Source: Portulaca oleracea (Eukaryota; Streptophyta; Magnoliopsida; Caryophyllales; Portulacaceae). Taken from it: 64,000 nucleotides of DNA. Shown here piece by piece: positions 1-11,842 of the stretch; within the stretch, counting starts at the first letter, position 1, and each line of letters begins with the position of its first letter. The stretch is taken from positions 1,260,001-1,324,000 of the forward strand of contig CM055878.1 of NCBI GenBank assembly GCA_029582165.1. Reading direction: 5' to 3'. Below the pieces are notes generated by a model. That model had not been told where the DNA came from and made no database searches. It saw nothing but the letters and a program-made list of their open reading frames with translations. Position numbers and translations under genes: made by a program.

Positions 1-2110
1 TGCTTGCAAGATTGTTTGCTCAATTAATTTACGAGCACGTTTCAAATTATCAATCAAGAAGATTCATCTTGATAGTGATGGTGAAGACTTTTGATAGTTT
101 TTATATGCCAATGGACATAGATGTTAAGCATCCTATGTAAAATGTTTATATGTAAAATGATCCTGTAGAATCATTAATATATGAGATCTTGAGTATATAA
201 TAAATGGCAAACCTATTACTTTTGAGAGCGGAGCTTACTACAACTGTTTAGGGACATGTCATGTTACAAGCACCGACATTGATCCAAATAAGGCCAAGAG
301 GTTATCATGAATGTTTATTTCTCCCCTACAATGGTTTCTGGCTATGAGCCAAAAATCTCCCACATATGAATTTGAGCATGTGGGATGTAAGCTCCATGAT
401 AACGCACTAAGATGGGACCCGGAAGGAATCGGGAATATATGTTGGGTATATCCATACTTAAATATAATAGAACCATTCATTGGAGATATACTTATGACAC
501 AGTTTTTCGATTATGATGACACAATTTGTTGGACAAGGAAGTAAGTTAGAACGAATTATTATGATCCTCATACAATGTAATATGAACTAGAAGTTCAAAT
601 ATAATTCGTCTGCAAACTTGAGCGAATCTACTGCCAGATATTTTACTTACCCACAAAGAGTTGTTAGATCCTATGTCCCAACTACTAATGCTCCTGTAAG
701 AATTGATGTCCCAGTAGGACAAATTGAATTGTTAATGAGTCTAGACCACACATAAAGCGTGATAGACCAGTTGGTTCCTAAGACAAAAGTCCTCGAAAAA
801 GGAAAAGGAGCGAATAGTTAATGATAATCGAAATAAGGAAATTTTGACTCCAGAAGAGTCCTCAATCATGACAAATGTGGAATTTGCACCACAAGATCAG
901 GCACCAGAAGTTCTCGAATATGATGAGATCTCAATTAATTATGTCATGAATTGGATAAGGTGGAACCGAAATGAAGTCAATGTTGGTATAGTATTTGATT
1001 ATAAAATATAGCACTCACTACTGTGAGTAATCATGAGGATCATGAATTTGGGTCTGTTAATGAATACATACAAAGATGAGATTGGCCAAGTGGAAAGATG
1101 CATTTAAGAATTAGATTCTCTTGTAAAATCAGAAATATCAGGACCTGTTGTCTATACACCAAACTGGTGTAAAACAATTGTGGGATACTGTTAAGTCTTT
1201 GTGTGAAAAAGGATGAGAAAGGGAGATAATGAGATATAAGGCACAAGAAGTGACTTGTTGCATAAGTGTGTTCGCAAAGACTTGGTATCAACTATGAAGG
1301 AATACACTCCTATGTAGTCCATGTTACTACATCACGATACCTTAAATTTGGCAGTACATGAAAAGCTAAGTATGCATCTTATAAATATCGCTATAGCTTA
1401 TGAAAATTTTGATAATGATGTTTATATAGAACTCCTGAAGGGTTCAAAGTGCCGGAAGCACAGATTAAAATTCTCGAGAATATTGGTTATTTAGTTGATA
1501 GACATTTATGTGATTAAAGCAATATGGACGCATATTGCATAATCAAAGGAAATGATTAAATGATCCAGATCCTAATTGTTTGTAAATGTTATGGATGGTT
1601 TGGACTCCCGAAGAGCCTCAAAAGTTGTGGACTGCTTTACAAGCGTATTTGGAGTGTAAGATTTTGGTAAAATCTGTTATTGCCTTGGTTTACAAGTTGC
1701 ACATTTTGAGAATGATCTTACATGTATAAATTAATTTATATAGCAAAGCGCCAAGATAATGTTGCATGAGCAAATCACTCCCTTTTAAGTACCCTAGTAA
1801 TGGTACAATCATTTGATATGAAAACAACCCCCTTTTCGATCTTGAAAAGATGGTGAGAAATTCATCGGTCCTGAAGTACCATATTTGAGTCCTGAAGTAC
1901 TGTATTTGGGTCCTGAAGTACCGTATTTAAATGATATTGAAACACTAACGTATCTAGCTAATCATACATGATCTAACCTATTTAGGTACCTCGAAGGTAC
2001 TAGCGATTTAGATATTCATTATCCTCATCGGGTTAAAATTGGTTTGATTAGGTATGCTGATCTTGGATATTTACCTAAATCTTATAACACTTGATCACAT
2101 ACTAGTTATG
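1..2110 (+). pseudogene. Ty1/copia pol remnant (integrase C-terminal part, RT and RNase H)
   Basis: A decayed copia polyprotein runs off the left edge of the window. Frame-switching translation of the + strand gives, in order: the end of integrase (about 1-545, with a degenerate stretch corresponding to the copia 'LR.FGC' region), the linker segment RIDVPVGQ (about 690-715) and SINYVMNWIRWNRNEV (about 930-980), then the first RT block with EGFKVPEA (about 1440-1465), and the RNase H-proximal block GPEVPYL and RYADLGYL (about 1867-2070). Stops and frame changes occur throughout, so no protein can be made. The active-site YVDD box is not recognisable. Order and strand agree with the polypurine tract and LTR start at 2455-2466. 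Family assignment is firm; sublineage is not. Confidence 0.8.
1867..1929 (+). repeat. triplicated 21-bp in-frame repeat in copia pol
   Basis: Three consecutive 21-bp units encode GPEVPYL, SPEVLYL and GPEVPYL. The family normally has this heptapeptide once, just before the RNase H region, so this is a local triplication in the dead copy. Confidence 0.85.
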
Positions 2111-2271
2111 TGCACATTGAAAAAAATATTAAGCAAATTCGTTTCAGTGAGAATTAAGTTGATTCATGTATCAAGCCACTTTCGACTATAAAGTTTAAAA
2201 GCCAGTCATGAAGTTGAATTACATCAACTCAATGATCATAATTGGTGTTCTCATCAGGGGGAGTAATACGC

Positions 2272-2432
2272 GTTGTACTCTTTTTCCCTTATCTGAGGTT
2301 TTGTCCCACTGGGTTTTCCTTAGAAAGGTTTTTAATGAGGCAACATATGTTTGCGTATAAAGAAGTATGTACTCTTTTTCCTTAACTAGGTTTTGTCCCA
2401 TCGGGTTTTCCTAGTAAGGTTTTAACGAGGCA
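2272..2432 (+). repeat. duplicated post-pol segment of the copia element
   Basis: Two imperfect copies (2272-2342 and 2365-2432) share the order GTACTCTTTTTCC, AGGTTTTGTCCCA, GGGTTTTCCT and a final GAGGCA. Such repeats between pol and the 3' LTR are common in this group of plant copia elements. The first copy is preceded by a purine block (2257-2265) and the second is followed by the real polypurine tract. Confidence 0.75.
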
Positions 2433-2454
2433 TATTCTTTGAATAATGGACATT

Positions 2455-2570
2455 CAAGGGGGAGTGTTATAAAATAATATATTTATTTGTGAATGTCCAT
2501 TAATATCTCTTACGTGGTTAGGGTTTAGGAGGATTTTTCTCATGTGATCTTACTATGTAATTAATATAAA
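2455..2570 (+). mobile_element. polypurine tract and start of copia 3' LTR, truncated
   Basis: The purine run CAAGGGGGAG at 2455-2464 is followed directly by TGTTATAAAATAATAT, the expected 3' LTR start of this copia type. Only about 105 bp of LTR are recognisable before unrelated AT-rich sequence begins near 2570, so the LTR is truncated or interrupted. Confidence 0.65.
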
Positions 2571-3259
2571 CTAGGCCTCAACCCGTGCGATGCATGGAGT
2601 GAACTAAATTAGTATAAATTTATTCACTTATGTTAAAATTGATAAAAGTTAATTAATACAATATAATATATGGATGGATTAGTATGACGAGAATAGATCA
2701 ATTTAAATAGATAAATTTAAATACAATTTTAAGAGGAGGATATTGATCAATAACCGAAATGGGTCATATTTAGTGTCCCACTAAATAGACCAACAGTCGA
2801 CCCAATATGTACAATAGATATTAGCCCAATCCTTGGCAACCAAACCCTAACTCTTACCCTAACCGACACCCTCCCTCTCCTCATATAAATTTGGCATTAT
2901 AAGACACCAAAGCCTATAGCTATCTGCCTCCTCCATCACTCTGTCCATCCATCTAAATTAGTACGCCTATGTAATTGATCGATTGTCTTTCTTGTAATAT
3001 TATCCAAAAAAAAAATTAAATGGGTAGATACATAATATATGTGTTAAAAGAAATGAGTTGATAGATATTAAATAAATGGTGGAAACTAATGCATTTTGTC
3101 TTTTTCTAAGTGTATGATTGTTAAATAATATGTGTTAGAAGGTAAACGGGTTGCTCGAACTTTATCCATTTAACTCATTGAGTTAAATGGTTTAGGTTTC
3201 GGTTAACCCGTTTATTTAAGTAAACGTTTTAAGTCAAGAAATTTCAACCCATTTATTTA
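2571..3259. other. non-coding, no element identified
   Basis: AT-rich sequence without an ORF I believe. It has a telobox-like AAACCCTAA near 2843 and ATATAAATTTGG near 2883, which resemble promoter parts, but no coding region follows. Near 2583 the motif ACCCGTGCGATGCATGG resembles ends of some plant Helitrons, but a matching end was not found. Confidence 0.4.
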
Positions 3260-3458
3260 GGCCCTGTTCTTTTATGCGGTATTTTGCGGAATGGTGTGGT
3301 GAGGTGTGGTGGAATTGTGGTGGGTGTGATGGAATTGTAGTCGGTTATTGGAATTGTGAGAGAGAAAAGTAATGATTTGCGGTAAAATGTGGTGGATTGT
3401 GGCAAACTGCGGTAGGCTATGACACCGCAGTTTGCCAACCACAGAAAAGAACAGGGCC
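3260..3458. mobile_element. 199-bp PIF/Harbinger-type (Tourist-like) MITE
   Basis: The ends are perfect 14-bp inverted repeats: GGCCCTGTTCTTTT at 3260 and AAAAGAACAGGGCC ending at 3458. They are flanked by 3-bp TTA target duplications at 3257-3259 and 3459-3461. Homology between the arms continues imperfectly (ATGCGGTATTTTGCGG against CTGTGGTTGGCAAACTGCGG). TTA duplications and this size fit the Tourist/Harbinger class. There is no coding capacity, so movement would depend on a Harbinger transposase supplied elsewhere. Confidence 0.88.
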
Positions 3459-4280
3459 TTAATGGGTAAGTTTCAGATTGAGGGTTCTCCAACCCATTTA
3501 ACTCCGACATGAATACGAAACCGACACGACATGACCTATTACCCAGTTATAGTAAATGCTTAAATAAAATTGTATAGTACAGTCTCTCAAAAAAAAAGTT
3601 GTATAATACGTATTTACAATAAACCTAGTGCGAAACTCGCATTGATGCATAATGTATGACACATATGTATTATTTTAAAAAAGCACAACATTAAAGATAT
3701 TACTGAAAGATATGATAATAAGTTGTTTACACTAAACGCATAAAATTAGATAACATATAGAGGTCAACCATTCAAGTGAGAAAAGTATTATCCGTGAAAT
3801 TCAAATCGAGCTAACGAATAATTATCCAATAGATGAGAATAATTTCATTGGTGCCGTGGCCCGTGAGAGCATAAAATTCATTAAATATATATTTTATACT
3901 TCATTAATTCCCACATGCATATAATCCTTGTAATGCACCATTTATGGAATCTATGTAATATAATTTGAAAAATAAAAAATTAAACCATAAACATACCTAG
4001 AAAATAGAAATAATAAAATTCAAGCACAAAGCTCATATAGTATATCGTAAATACCAAGCCTAGGAGAGAGAAAATTAAGTTGGAGAACATGAATTGAAAA
4101 TATTAATTTAAAAAATAGAAAAATTGAAAAAAATAATTTATTTATCCGAATTTCTATTTGTCAAATCACCTATAATTACTCTCCTTTTAGTATTTTGTGG
4201 GGCCCACTAACTTTTCTATTATATATTGTATAGATACCCCTTGTGGGTTATGAATAAACGATGACTCATTCTCCTCCCTC
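3459..4280. other. AT-rich non-coding DNA
   Basis: No protein-coding or structural feature recognised. The A/T-rich sequence includes poly-A/T runs and several short diverged segments of unknown origin. Confidence 0.5.
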
Positions 4281-4379
4281 AATCTCTCTGGGTCTCTATT
4301 GTTCTTCTCTATTAGTCTCTCTGTGTCTCTATTGTTCTTCTCTATTATTCTATCTGTATTGCGTTCATCTATTATTGTT
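4281..4379. repeat. 33-bp tandem repeat, about 2.8 copies
   Basis: Units at 4281-4313 and 4314-4346 differ at a few positions and share TCTCTATTGTTCTTCTCTATT. A third, degenerate and shorter copy follows to about 4379. A minus-strand reading gives a repeated acidic/basic peptide, which I take as a by-product of the repeat and not a gene. Confidence 0.8.
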
Positions 4380-4538
4380 TCATAACAGTGCCTGATATGT
4401 AAACCGTATATAATTTCACCAAATTGTATAAAACTGTATTTACAATGGCTAATATATATTTTAAATTTTAGTTTATTTAAGAAAAATTTAAAATAAATAT
4501 TTTTCATTTTAAAATATGCTTGTTTACTAGGCAAAAAC

Positions 4539-4989
4539 TAAGAGTTAAGATACTTAAATCTTAAAAGTTTTTCGTAAAAGTTTTTTTGATTAAGAAAATA
4601 TATTTTATAATGTCGTATTAAAATAAAAAAAATGAATTGCGTAGATAAAAGTTGACACATATATGAATAAACATTGTCTTCATTGTGATGGTTGACAACC
4701 ACTATAAATAAATTTTTCAAATTATATATAATTGAATTTGAAGATTTTTTGAAAGGCAACCATTAAGAGTTTAGATATTTAAATCTTAAAAATTTTTCGT
4801 AAAAGTTTTTTTGATTAAGAAAAATATATTTTATAATGTTGTATTAAAATAAAAAAAAATGAATTGCGTAGATAAAAGTTGACACATATATGAATAAACA
4901 TTGTCTTCATTGTGATGCTTGACAACCATTATAAATAAATTTTTCAAATCATATATAATTGAATTTGAAGATTTTATGAAAGGCAACCA
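4539..4989. repeat. 225-bp tandem duplication
   Basis: 4539-4763 and 4764-4989 are near-identical head-to-tail copies differing by scattered substitutions and small indels. Each contains GAATTGCGTAGATAAAAG and ends with GAAAGGCAACCAT. No ORF or TE terminus is evident, so this looks like a local duplication of AT-rich DNA. Confidence 0.9.
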
Positions 4990-5643
4990 TAAAGAATTTT
5001 CGGTTCTATTTTCCGTTTGTTAAGTCATGGATTTGAAGTATCATATTTAATTTCGATAGAAAATTTTACTTATAATCTTTAACTTGTTTATATTACTTAA
5101 CATATATCTATTGTTCTAGTATTCAATATTACAAAATGTTAGAACCCAAGCAAATTGTTCAAAAATATAATTTTCGAACCTTATTCAAACATTAATTGAA
5201 AAAATTCATGACAGATTCTAAAACAGGACAGTCAAAATACCGAGAGATGGGCGCATCTACTGTATGATTGAAGTGGGGCGCGTTTCATTCTCATATATTT
5301 CAATGTGTGCATTTCATGCTCATATGGTACGACAAGTTTCATAAACAATAAGAGATATTGTTTTACTTATGAATGTCGGGTCACTTGGTTTGCTAGTTGT
5401 GAAATTGTCACGTTTGGGCTTTTTTTTTATTTGAAAAGGTTGATTTTGGTGGTCCCTACTTTGAGTTCTTATATGGCAGCAATCCCTACCTTTTTAAAAA
5501 AAAAAAAATTATGGTTGTCCTAAAAGATGAAAAATTGTACTATGATGTGATACCACCAAATCAAGAGGCTAAATATCATGGATTTTGACTTGCATTTGGG
5601 CTAAAACATAGCACAATATTTTCACGATTTTCAGTGAATTTAC
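4990..5643. other. non-coding AT-rich DNA
   Basis: No supported gene. It holds a poly-A run near 5494-5507 and ends where a copia-type LTR begins at 5644. Confidence 0.5.
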
Positions 5644-6593
5644 TGTTGGGAATATCTCAACAATGTTCAACTACATCCGAGTACTCAAGCCAATGTGACA
5701 TGGTGATTAAAGTCTTTGCTAGAAGATCTATTAATCAGTGATTGAATAGTTCAATCACAACCCTTTAAGTTGGTTGCATAGGATCACACAAGCCTGTACC
5801 TCAAGGCATGAGTATGTAGAAAAAGACTTGGATCAATACAAGATTAGTCCAGGGAAGCGTGAAACCCTTATTGGTTAAACAGGGGCCACCACAGTCCGTG
5901 GTGGCCTTCTGGGCAGCAGAGTTGGATTATGCTGCTCACCATGGTACATGGTACGAACACCACAGTCCTTGGGCAAAAATAGTGCAAGCGTCCCACATCA
6001 GAAGAATTCTTGTCTTCCTCCTTTCCTCTCCCTTATAAATATGCGGTCCATGAGGATTGAAAAGCTTGTCTTTCCATCCCAAGTGGCCATTTTATGAGGC
6101 TAATCTCTATTTTGAGATTTTAGGGATCCGGGAATACATTCTATTTGAAAGATTCTGGTTTAGGACATTCGAGGTGATTCTCGAGATCCCCCCTAAGATT
6201 GAAAAGACAACTTGTATATTTGATACGGTCAAACATTCTCTTTTGACTTCGATAAGATCGGGGTTAAACGGTCTAATAGCTGAGCTGATCGAGAACATGC
6301 TACGTAGAACTTTGTGGAGGTTTCCTCTTTGGGAACTTCCACTTGTAGTCTTTTGAAGACGGCGCGCTCAAGAGTCTACGGTCGGCCGATGCTGTTCTAT
6401 ATATAGTAATCAAGTAATAACTTAGCACCTGCTATCTGCTTTTATTTATGTATTTCTTTTTGGATTAGTATAGAGTAGATTATGTGAAGTCCTAATAGTT
6501 AGGATTTCTTCTGCCCCTTGTCAGGATGGGCCTGGTTAGATCAGACCTACCACTTTTGTGGCCTAGTTAGGACTAGGCCCCCCTAACCCAACA
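5644..6593 (+). mobile_element. 5' LTR of a copia element (+)
   Basis: The segment begins TGTTGGGAATATC and ends CTAACCCAACA, giving the inverted terminal TGTTGGG/CCCAACA. A Met-tRNA primer-binding site follows two bases later, fixing the orientation as + and the role as 5' LTR. A TATA box lies at 6033-6041. Just upstream, at 5884-5906, is an inverted repeat of the type GGCCACCAC...GTGGTGGCC. Only about 235 bp of internal sequence remains before another LTR starts at 6829, so the rest of the element is gone. Confidence 0.8.
6033..6041 (+). promoter_or_regulatory. LTR TATA box
   Basis: TTATAAATA lies about 390 bp into the LTR, downstream of GC-rich inverted repeats, as expected for the U3/R boundary. 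Confidence 0.55.
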
Positions 6594-6594
6594 G

Positions 6595-6607
6595 TGATAT
6601 CTGAGCC
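6595..6607 (+). promoter_or_regulatory. primer-binding site, initiator Met-tRNA type
   Basis: TGATATCTGAGCC matches the usual TGGTATCAGAGCC at 11 of 13 positions, immediately after the LTR end at 6593. Confidence 0.75.
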
Positions 6608-6828
6608 ACAGATAGCATTCTTTTGTTTTCCTATCTCTAATATGTGATTCAATTGTTGAGTTAGATTTGATACGCTGCTAGAATGTTTGTTTATGCCCTT
6701 TATGTTGTAACTTAGTACATGTGATATATTGATTTGTTGTGAAAATGACAAAATTGCTACACTCCAAAAGGGAAGTATCTCAAAGCCTTATACAATTTGA
6801 AATCTTGGATATATGATTGAATTATTAA

Positions 6829-7493
6829 TGTTGGACCCGAAAATGTCTACAGAATAATCCTCAAGAAGAAATCTAGAAAGCGTACAAATCCAGAAGTAAT
6901 CAAAGCCTCAAGAACAAAAGAATCTAGAGGATTTTTTAATCAAGAAATAAAGGTTAGCAAATCAAGCTATTTAGCCGTTAAACACCAACAAGGAAGGAAA
7001 TAAGCAAAGAGGCTATAAATCAATTCGTGACTAAAGCTAAGAATTCATTCGATTAGAAGTGAAGATATCGAAAGTTGTAGGAAATTTGTGAGAAAATTTT
7101 ATGAGTTGTAGACAAAGAAAATTTGGTGAGATTGCGACTAACCAGAGGTGTATTCTGGTGAGATTAGCAATTTTTTTAGGAGAGGAACAAATTTATTTTT
7201 CTATGAATTAAGAACTTCACCAATCTGACTGGTGAATGCTAGTGTATCTATGATCACCTCTATCTGGGATTGGTGATCTCCTCACTTTATGTTTCTACAA
7301 ACCCATGAACTGTTGAGATTTTATGGTTGGCATTAGTAGTGTAATGTCCTTTTTAAGTTAATTCAATAAAAGAAAGTTTTCACTTTATATTGTGTTGTTG
7401 AATCTTGATAAAAGTCAAGATTAGATCTAACGTCCTCACCATTAAGTGTGCATATTTTTATAAACCGTATTCACCCCCCATAAGGTTCTTTCA
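6829..7493 (+). mobile_element. 5' LTR of a second copia element (+), with PBS at 7496
   Basis: The sequence starts TGTTGGACCCG and ends GGTTCTTTCA. Two bases later TGGTATCAAAG (7496-7506) is a Met-tRNA primer-binding site with one mismatch. A copia gag on the same strand follows (7560-8510). The start at 6829 is inferred from the TGTTGGA terminus; the right end is fixed better than the left. Confidence 0.7.
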
Positions 7494-7559
7494 AGTGGTA
7501 TCAAAGTAAGTCCATTAGAATCTAGAAGCTAACCGCTCCGTGGCAAAGTTCAAAACAGG

Positions 7560-8510
7560 AATCAACACTAGTGAAACAGGCCAAGGATGTTCATGGACCA
7601 GACCACCCCTACTCTCAAGGGAAAACAATAGAAACTAGAAAAGGCTGATGGATGTCTCCCTCAAAGATCAGGATGAGGATCGATGGAATGTCATCATAGA
7701 TGGAGAGTATTGTATGGCAACCAAAACAAATCCCCACGGGGCTACTGTCCCAAAAGATAGATCCGAATGCACTAAATAGGAGAAGGAACTATTGAAGAAA
7801 AACACTCGAGCCTTAAATTTACTATTCTATTAGTCTTAAATCTAACGAATTTTGAAAGAGTGTCCACTTGTGAATCAGCTAAATAGGTTTTTGGACTATC
7901 TAGCCACCACCTATGAAGGAACTAGTAAAGTTAAGGACACGAAAGCAGATATACTTGTCCAGAAGTATGAAGCTAGCCTTCAAAATGGAAGAAAACGAGT
8001 CAATTGAGAACATGTTCAAGAGATTCGGTAGCATCATTAACCACCTCAAATCAAAAGGAAAGACATACTCAAATGAGGAGCACATTAGAAGGTTCTTAGA
8101 TGCTTGCCAACGAGGAAATAGGGACCAAAATTGTCAGCTATTGAAGAAGCTCAGAACCTCAAGACATTGCAATTGGAGGAACTGGTCGGAAAGTTGTTGG
8201 CTCATGAAATACAACTACTTGGCAGCACAGAATAGAAGACCATTGCATTAAGGGTTAACAATGACTTTGAGGATCGATGAGTTTGAGGATGAAGAAGAAG
8301 AAGAAACTCTTACTATGCTCGCCAAAGGTTTCAAAAAGCTCTACAAGAAAAACCCCACCTTCTGAGGATATGTGAAAGACTCATCAAACAAGAGGTTAGT
8401 CCAAAAAGGTAAGAACTCCTCCAAAGATTAGCCTAACTCCTTCAATTGTTTTGGTTGTGGTAGCGCAGATCACTTGGTAAAAGATTGTCCTCATGCAAGG
8501 CGAAACAAAG
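7560..8510 (+). pseudogene. copia Gag remnant with CCHC zinc knuckle
   Basis: A Gag polyprotein (capsid/nucleocapsid, packaging of element RNA in cytoplasmic particles) is readable only by switching frames. Segments typical of the copia UBN2/gag family are visible: 'LATTYEGTSKVKD' (about 7900-7940), 'KTLQLEELVGKLLAHE' (about 8160-8208), and the zinc knuckle C-x2-C-x4-H-x4-C at 8447-8488 (CFGCGSADHLVKDC). Many stops are present. It follows its PBS by about 55 bp and is cut at about 8511 by a minus-oriented LTR. The related gag at 13310-14877 shows the same order of motifs. Confidence 0.8.
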
Positions 8511-8511
8511 A

Positions 8512-9250
8512 CAAAAGAACCCTAAAGGGAGGGGGTGAATAGGGTAAGAAAAACTTCTGCACTTAACACACCAAGGACGTTAATAAATTTGCACAGAGAG
8601 AATGGAGAAGCTTTGCTGCTTTATTCAGAATGATAATCGAGTACACAGAAAGAGATGAGGTCAGAATGCTCGGCAGATCAGAGGCTATGTGAACCTCAAG
8701 GTCTGCTTATAGTGGTTCAGCTTCACCAAGGAATTGGTTATGCTTTATCTCACTGAAGATTGAATCACGTTCTTCAGATACAAACTCCGAAATATCTTCA
8801 CTAGAATACACTCTGGTTACAAACGCCTCGCCACTTCACACCAGTGGTTACTCTCAGAAAATTTCCCACGCAAAATTTCCTACACTTCGATTTTCCTTCC
8901 TTGAAATTGTTGACTGTCTTGTAGATTGGTTGAGTCTATTTATAAACTCCTTTCTCAATTTCTTGTCAGCTGCAACGGCTCCAAGAAATGTTTTCCTTGT
9001 CTTGAGAATATTTTCCTTAGTTGGTTCGATCCTCGATCTTCATATTTCAGAAACTTTCTTTTGCATTCCTTCTTTCTTATCTCTGCAATGGCAAGAAAGC
9101 GAATCGCAATCTGGTATTAGGGGAAATACAAATGATAGAATAGGAGATTAGTAGATCGACTTTCCTGTTTTATTCCGCAATTTTGTGCTTTCGATCAAAA
9201 CATTGTCCGGAGATCCTCTGTAGTGGTTTCATTGAAGACGTCACATAGTG
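8512..9250 (-). mobile_element. copia-type LTR, minus orientation, probably solo or fragment
   Basis: The left end (AGAACCCTAAAGG...GGGTGAATAGGGT) matches the left ends of the LTRs at 11843 and 14934. On the minus strand a TATAAATAG box lies near 8935-8943. No PBS or internal region adjoins it. The right boundary is approximate and no target duplication was found, so solo LTR versus fragment is unresolved. Confidence 0.55.
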
Positions 9251-9576
9251 GAGGACATCAAATCTGTGTATGAATTCTACAAAGCCAATAGTTATATGCA
9301 ATAGTCACACCATATAGCTAACGTATTGACATGACTTAATCAAATTCGAATCATGTAAACTTATGAAGATGTGATACTTTAAAAAATATACGATAGTTTC
9401 ACATGGCAATATACGTTGATGGCTACGCTTCCATGTGCGATGTTAGTACGTGTATAAGTACTCACAAAGTCTTATCTTAAACATCAACATACAGTTTGAT
9501 CAAGTAACTATATAATCCAATTTTACTTCCAACATGGAAAAATTAACCAAATTCAAATGCGAATTGATTAATCTAA
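9251..9576. other. non-coding DNA
   Basis: No feature recognised. A phrase near 9360-9412 (GATGTGATAC...TTTCACATGGCAATA) recurs in diverged form near 10050-10105, flanking the MITE at 9577. Confidence 0.45.
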
Positions 9577-9967
9577 GAGCACCCGCCATGGTGAGCTTGA
9601 GTTTGATTAATTGTATGACGTGGGATCTGTGAACCCCTATTAAGAGAGTCAAAATTTAACTTTTTATTTAGTTAGCTTTCCAATGGTGAGAATGAGTTTG
9701 ACTCATATTAATTAAAAAAAGTAAATGGGTCCCACTTGAGAATATAATTAATTTGGTTATATTGATAAAAATGAGATGGAGGAGGAGAGAGAAAAAAATA
9801 TGATTAAAATATTAATATTTCATCGACTTTCGCTAAACTCGCCATGAGATCAGCGAGATTCTCGAAGCGAGTTCATTCTTACCATGAAATCACTCTGCGA
9901 TCTCAGCCGTTTCGTTTCATATCACGTCAGCAGTGAGTCGAATTAAAACTCACCATTGCAGATGCTC
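9577..9967. mobile_element. 391-bp MITE with TAA target duplication
   Basis: The left end GAGCACCCGCCATGGTGAG and the right end CTCACCATTGCAGATGCTC are imperfect 19-bp inverted repeats. Both sides carry TAA (9574-9576 and 9968-9970). The terminal motif GAGCATCTGC with a 3-bp TAA duplication fits the PIF/Harbinger, Tourist-like class. The interior has no coding capacity. Confidence 0.8.
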
Positions 9968-10395
9968 TAAGAGTGGTTTGGTTCGATAACGATTTATCTT
10001 ATGATAATACACGACTAAACCGGATCATAAACCCTATGGCTATAATGATTTTGATGTGATGTTCTCAAAACATAAATGATAATTTCACATGGCAATAGTG
10101 AGCAACGATAGTAATATGTCCGTTTATCATTACAGAAGATTATCATCATTAAAAATTATTATTTTATTTTGAAAAAAAATCAGCATATTAAATGGGGATA
10201 TTTAATGAAAAGATAAAGTTGAGATGAAGTTAAATTTGGACGTCCACTTCAGTTGGGCGTTGCGGCCAGTTGCTGGCCACTAACATGATATGATGCATGT
10301 AGATTTTGTTTTAGATAACACCATTCATTGCAATAATGTTCATATTACTGTATTTGTATTAGATTCAAGTCATAGTTTTGTGGCCGTGTGTTGGT
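9968..10395. other. non-coding DNA
   Basis: No supported feature in this stretch. Confidence 0.45.
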
Positions 10396-10537
10396 TATTT
10401 ATGTTCCATTGTCATAGTCCAACTGATTTTCAGAAATACATAATAAATACTACTTTTAATATATATATATATTATTTATGTTCCCTTGTCATAGTTCAAC
10501 TGATTTTTCAGAAATACATAATAAATACTACTTTTAA
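10396..10537. repeat. direct duplication of about 64 bp
   Basis: Copies at 10396-10459 and 10473-10537 share ATGTTCC.TTGTCATAGT and CAGAAATACATAATAAATAC. They are separated by a short AT tract. Confidence 0.85.
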
Positions 10538-10538
10538 G

Positions 10539-10542
<4 letters not shown>

Positions 10543-10588
<46 letters not shown>
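10543..10588. repeat. (TA)n microsatellite
   Basis: Uninterrupted TA dinucleotide run of about 46 bp. Confidence 0.95.
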
Positions 10589-10593
<5 letters not shown>

Positions 10594-10948
10594 TGTGAGG
10601 GAAGAAGCCTTTGTTTGTATTTTTTTTTAAAAAATATAGACAACGTATAGTAAGGGTATGTTCTTTAGAGTAATTGACAATGAGTAATTTGTAGATAAAT
10701 GCATGTTGATGCAGATTAATAGAGGTTGGTGTAGCCTGAATAATGTCAATGCAGATGTGATAATATAAGTGTAAACTGCTATACTTTTTTTCAAACCATA
10801 ATTTATTGCGATTTAGCAACTTTTTAAGACGTTGTTATTGTCATATTAATTAATATTTTATATAAGTATGTATAGAAAAATATAATTATTATGAATTTCA
10901 TAATTATGAAAAAAGTTAAAATACATAAAACTTATATTCATAATATGC
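10589..10948. other. AT-rich non-coding DNA
   Basis: Nothing recognised between the microsatellite and the next duplication. Confidence 0.45.
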
Positions 10949-11184
10949 ATTTCATACGACCTGCATAAAAATAATATTCATAATAATTGTTCACTATACA
11001 TGTGTCAACAAGCTCAGTTTTAGGCACTTAGAAAGGAATTTTTAATTAAGAGACTAATTCAATTTTACATTGTTTCTTTTCAATAATAAATTTCATACAA
11101 CCTGCATAAAAATTATATTCACAATAATTGTTCACTATACATGTGTCAACAAGCTCAGTTTTAGGCACTTAGAAAGGAATTTTA
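10949..11184. repeat. direct duplication, period about 141 bp
   Basis: The block from ATTTCATACGACCTGC to GAAAGGAATTTTA (10949-11043) recurs at 11090-11184 with few changes. Both copies contain CACTATACATGTGTCAACA. Confidence 0.88.
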
Positions 11185-11777
11185 TTTGAAAAGTCCACAC
11201 AAATGGTTTATGTAAGAAGATAGGCAAACAATACAAAGGAAAAAAGTTAAAATAAAAACAATAAATGTAAATAATTGTTTACGGGTTAACCATTCCTAGA
11301 AAATTAGAGAAGACTTTTAAAGTAAATAGACTCACTCAACTTTTACAATAATTTTTTTTTTCTGATAACAATTTTCCAATAGTTTTAAAAAAGAATGACC
11401 AACCAAAAAGTAAACCAAAATAAAAATTAAATTTTTAAAAAAAGCTAAACTTAATTTTAAATTTAGTCAACTAATTTTTCGACAGTAATAACCTTCTGAT
11501 CCTCCCCATGAGGACCACGCACTCAATATCCAACTATCCACTCATTTTCTCTCATCGACAATTCATAAGAATATATTAAATTAATTTTGTTAATCCTCTA
11601 ATTTAATTTTTTTATATATGAAATTTTTTAGTTCAAAAATTCACAAAATATTTTAATTTTGTAAAGCGTATGAAATTATTACTTATTGAGATAAAAAAAA
11701 TAATAATAAACTTTGTAAACGCCAATATTTATTAAGATAATTAATTGGCTCAAAAGTAGAATCACATATAACCCCTT
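11185..11777. other. AT-rich non-coding DNA left of the LINE
   Basis: No gene or element recognised. The sequence changes to a pyrimidine-rich LINE leader near 11778. Confidence 0.4.
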
Positions 11778-11842
11778 TTTTGGGCTCTCCCTCTCTCTCT
11801 AGAGAATTCTCTCGGCCCTACGACTTCCCCTGCAATGTCTAT

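Noticed and set aside
2830..3010. Promoter-like block with telobox AAACCCTAA and TATA-like ATATAAATTT, suggesting a host gene start.
   Set aside because: No ORF, splice pattern or domain follows; probably chance or an old LTR promoter.
2571..3640. Possible Helitron with ends near 2575 and 3622 (CCCGTGCGATGCATGG; CTAGTGCGAAACTCGC).
   Set aside because: No convincing TC start, no hairpin plus CTRR end, and the two motifs are not a matching pair.
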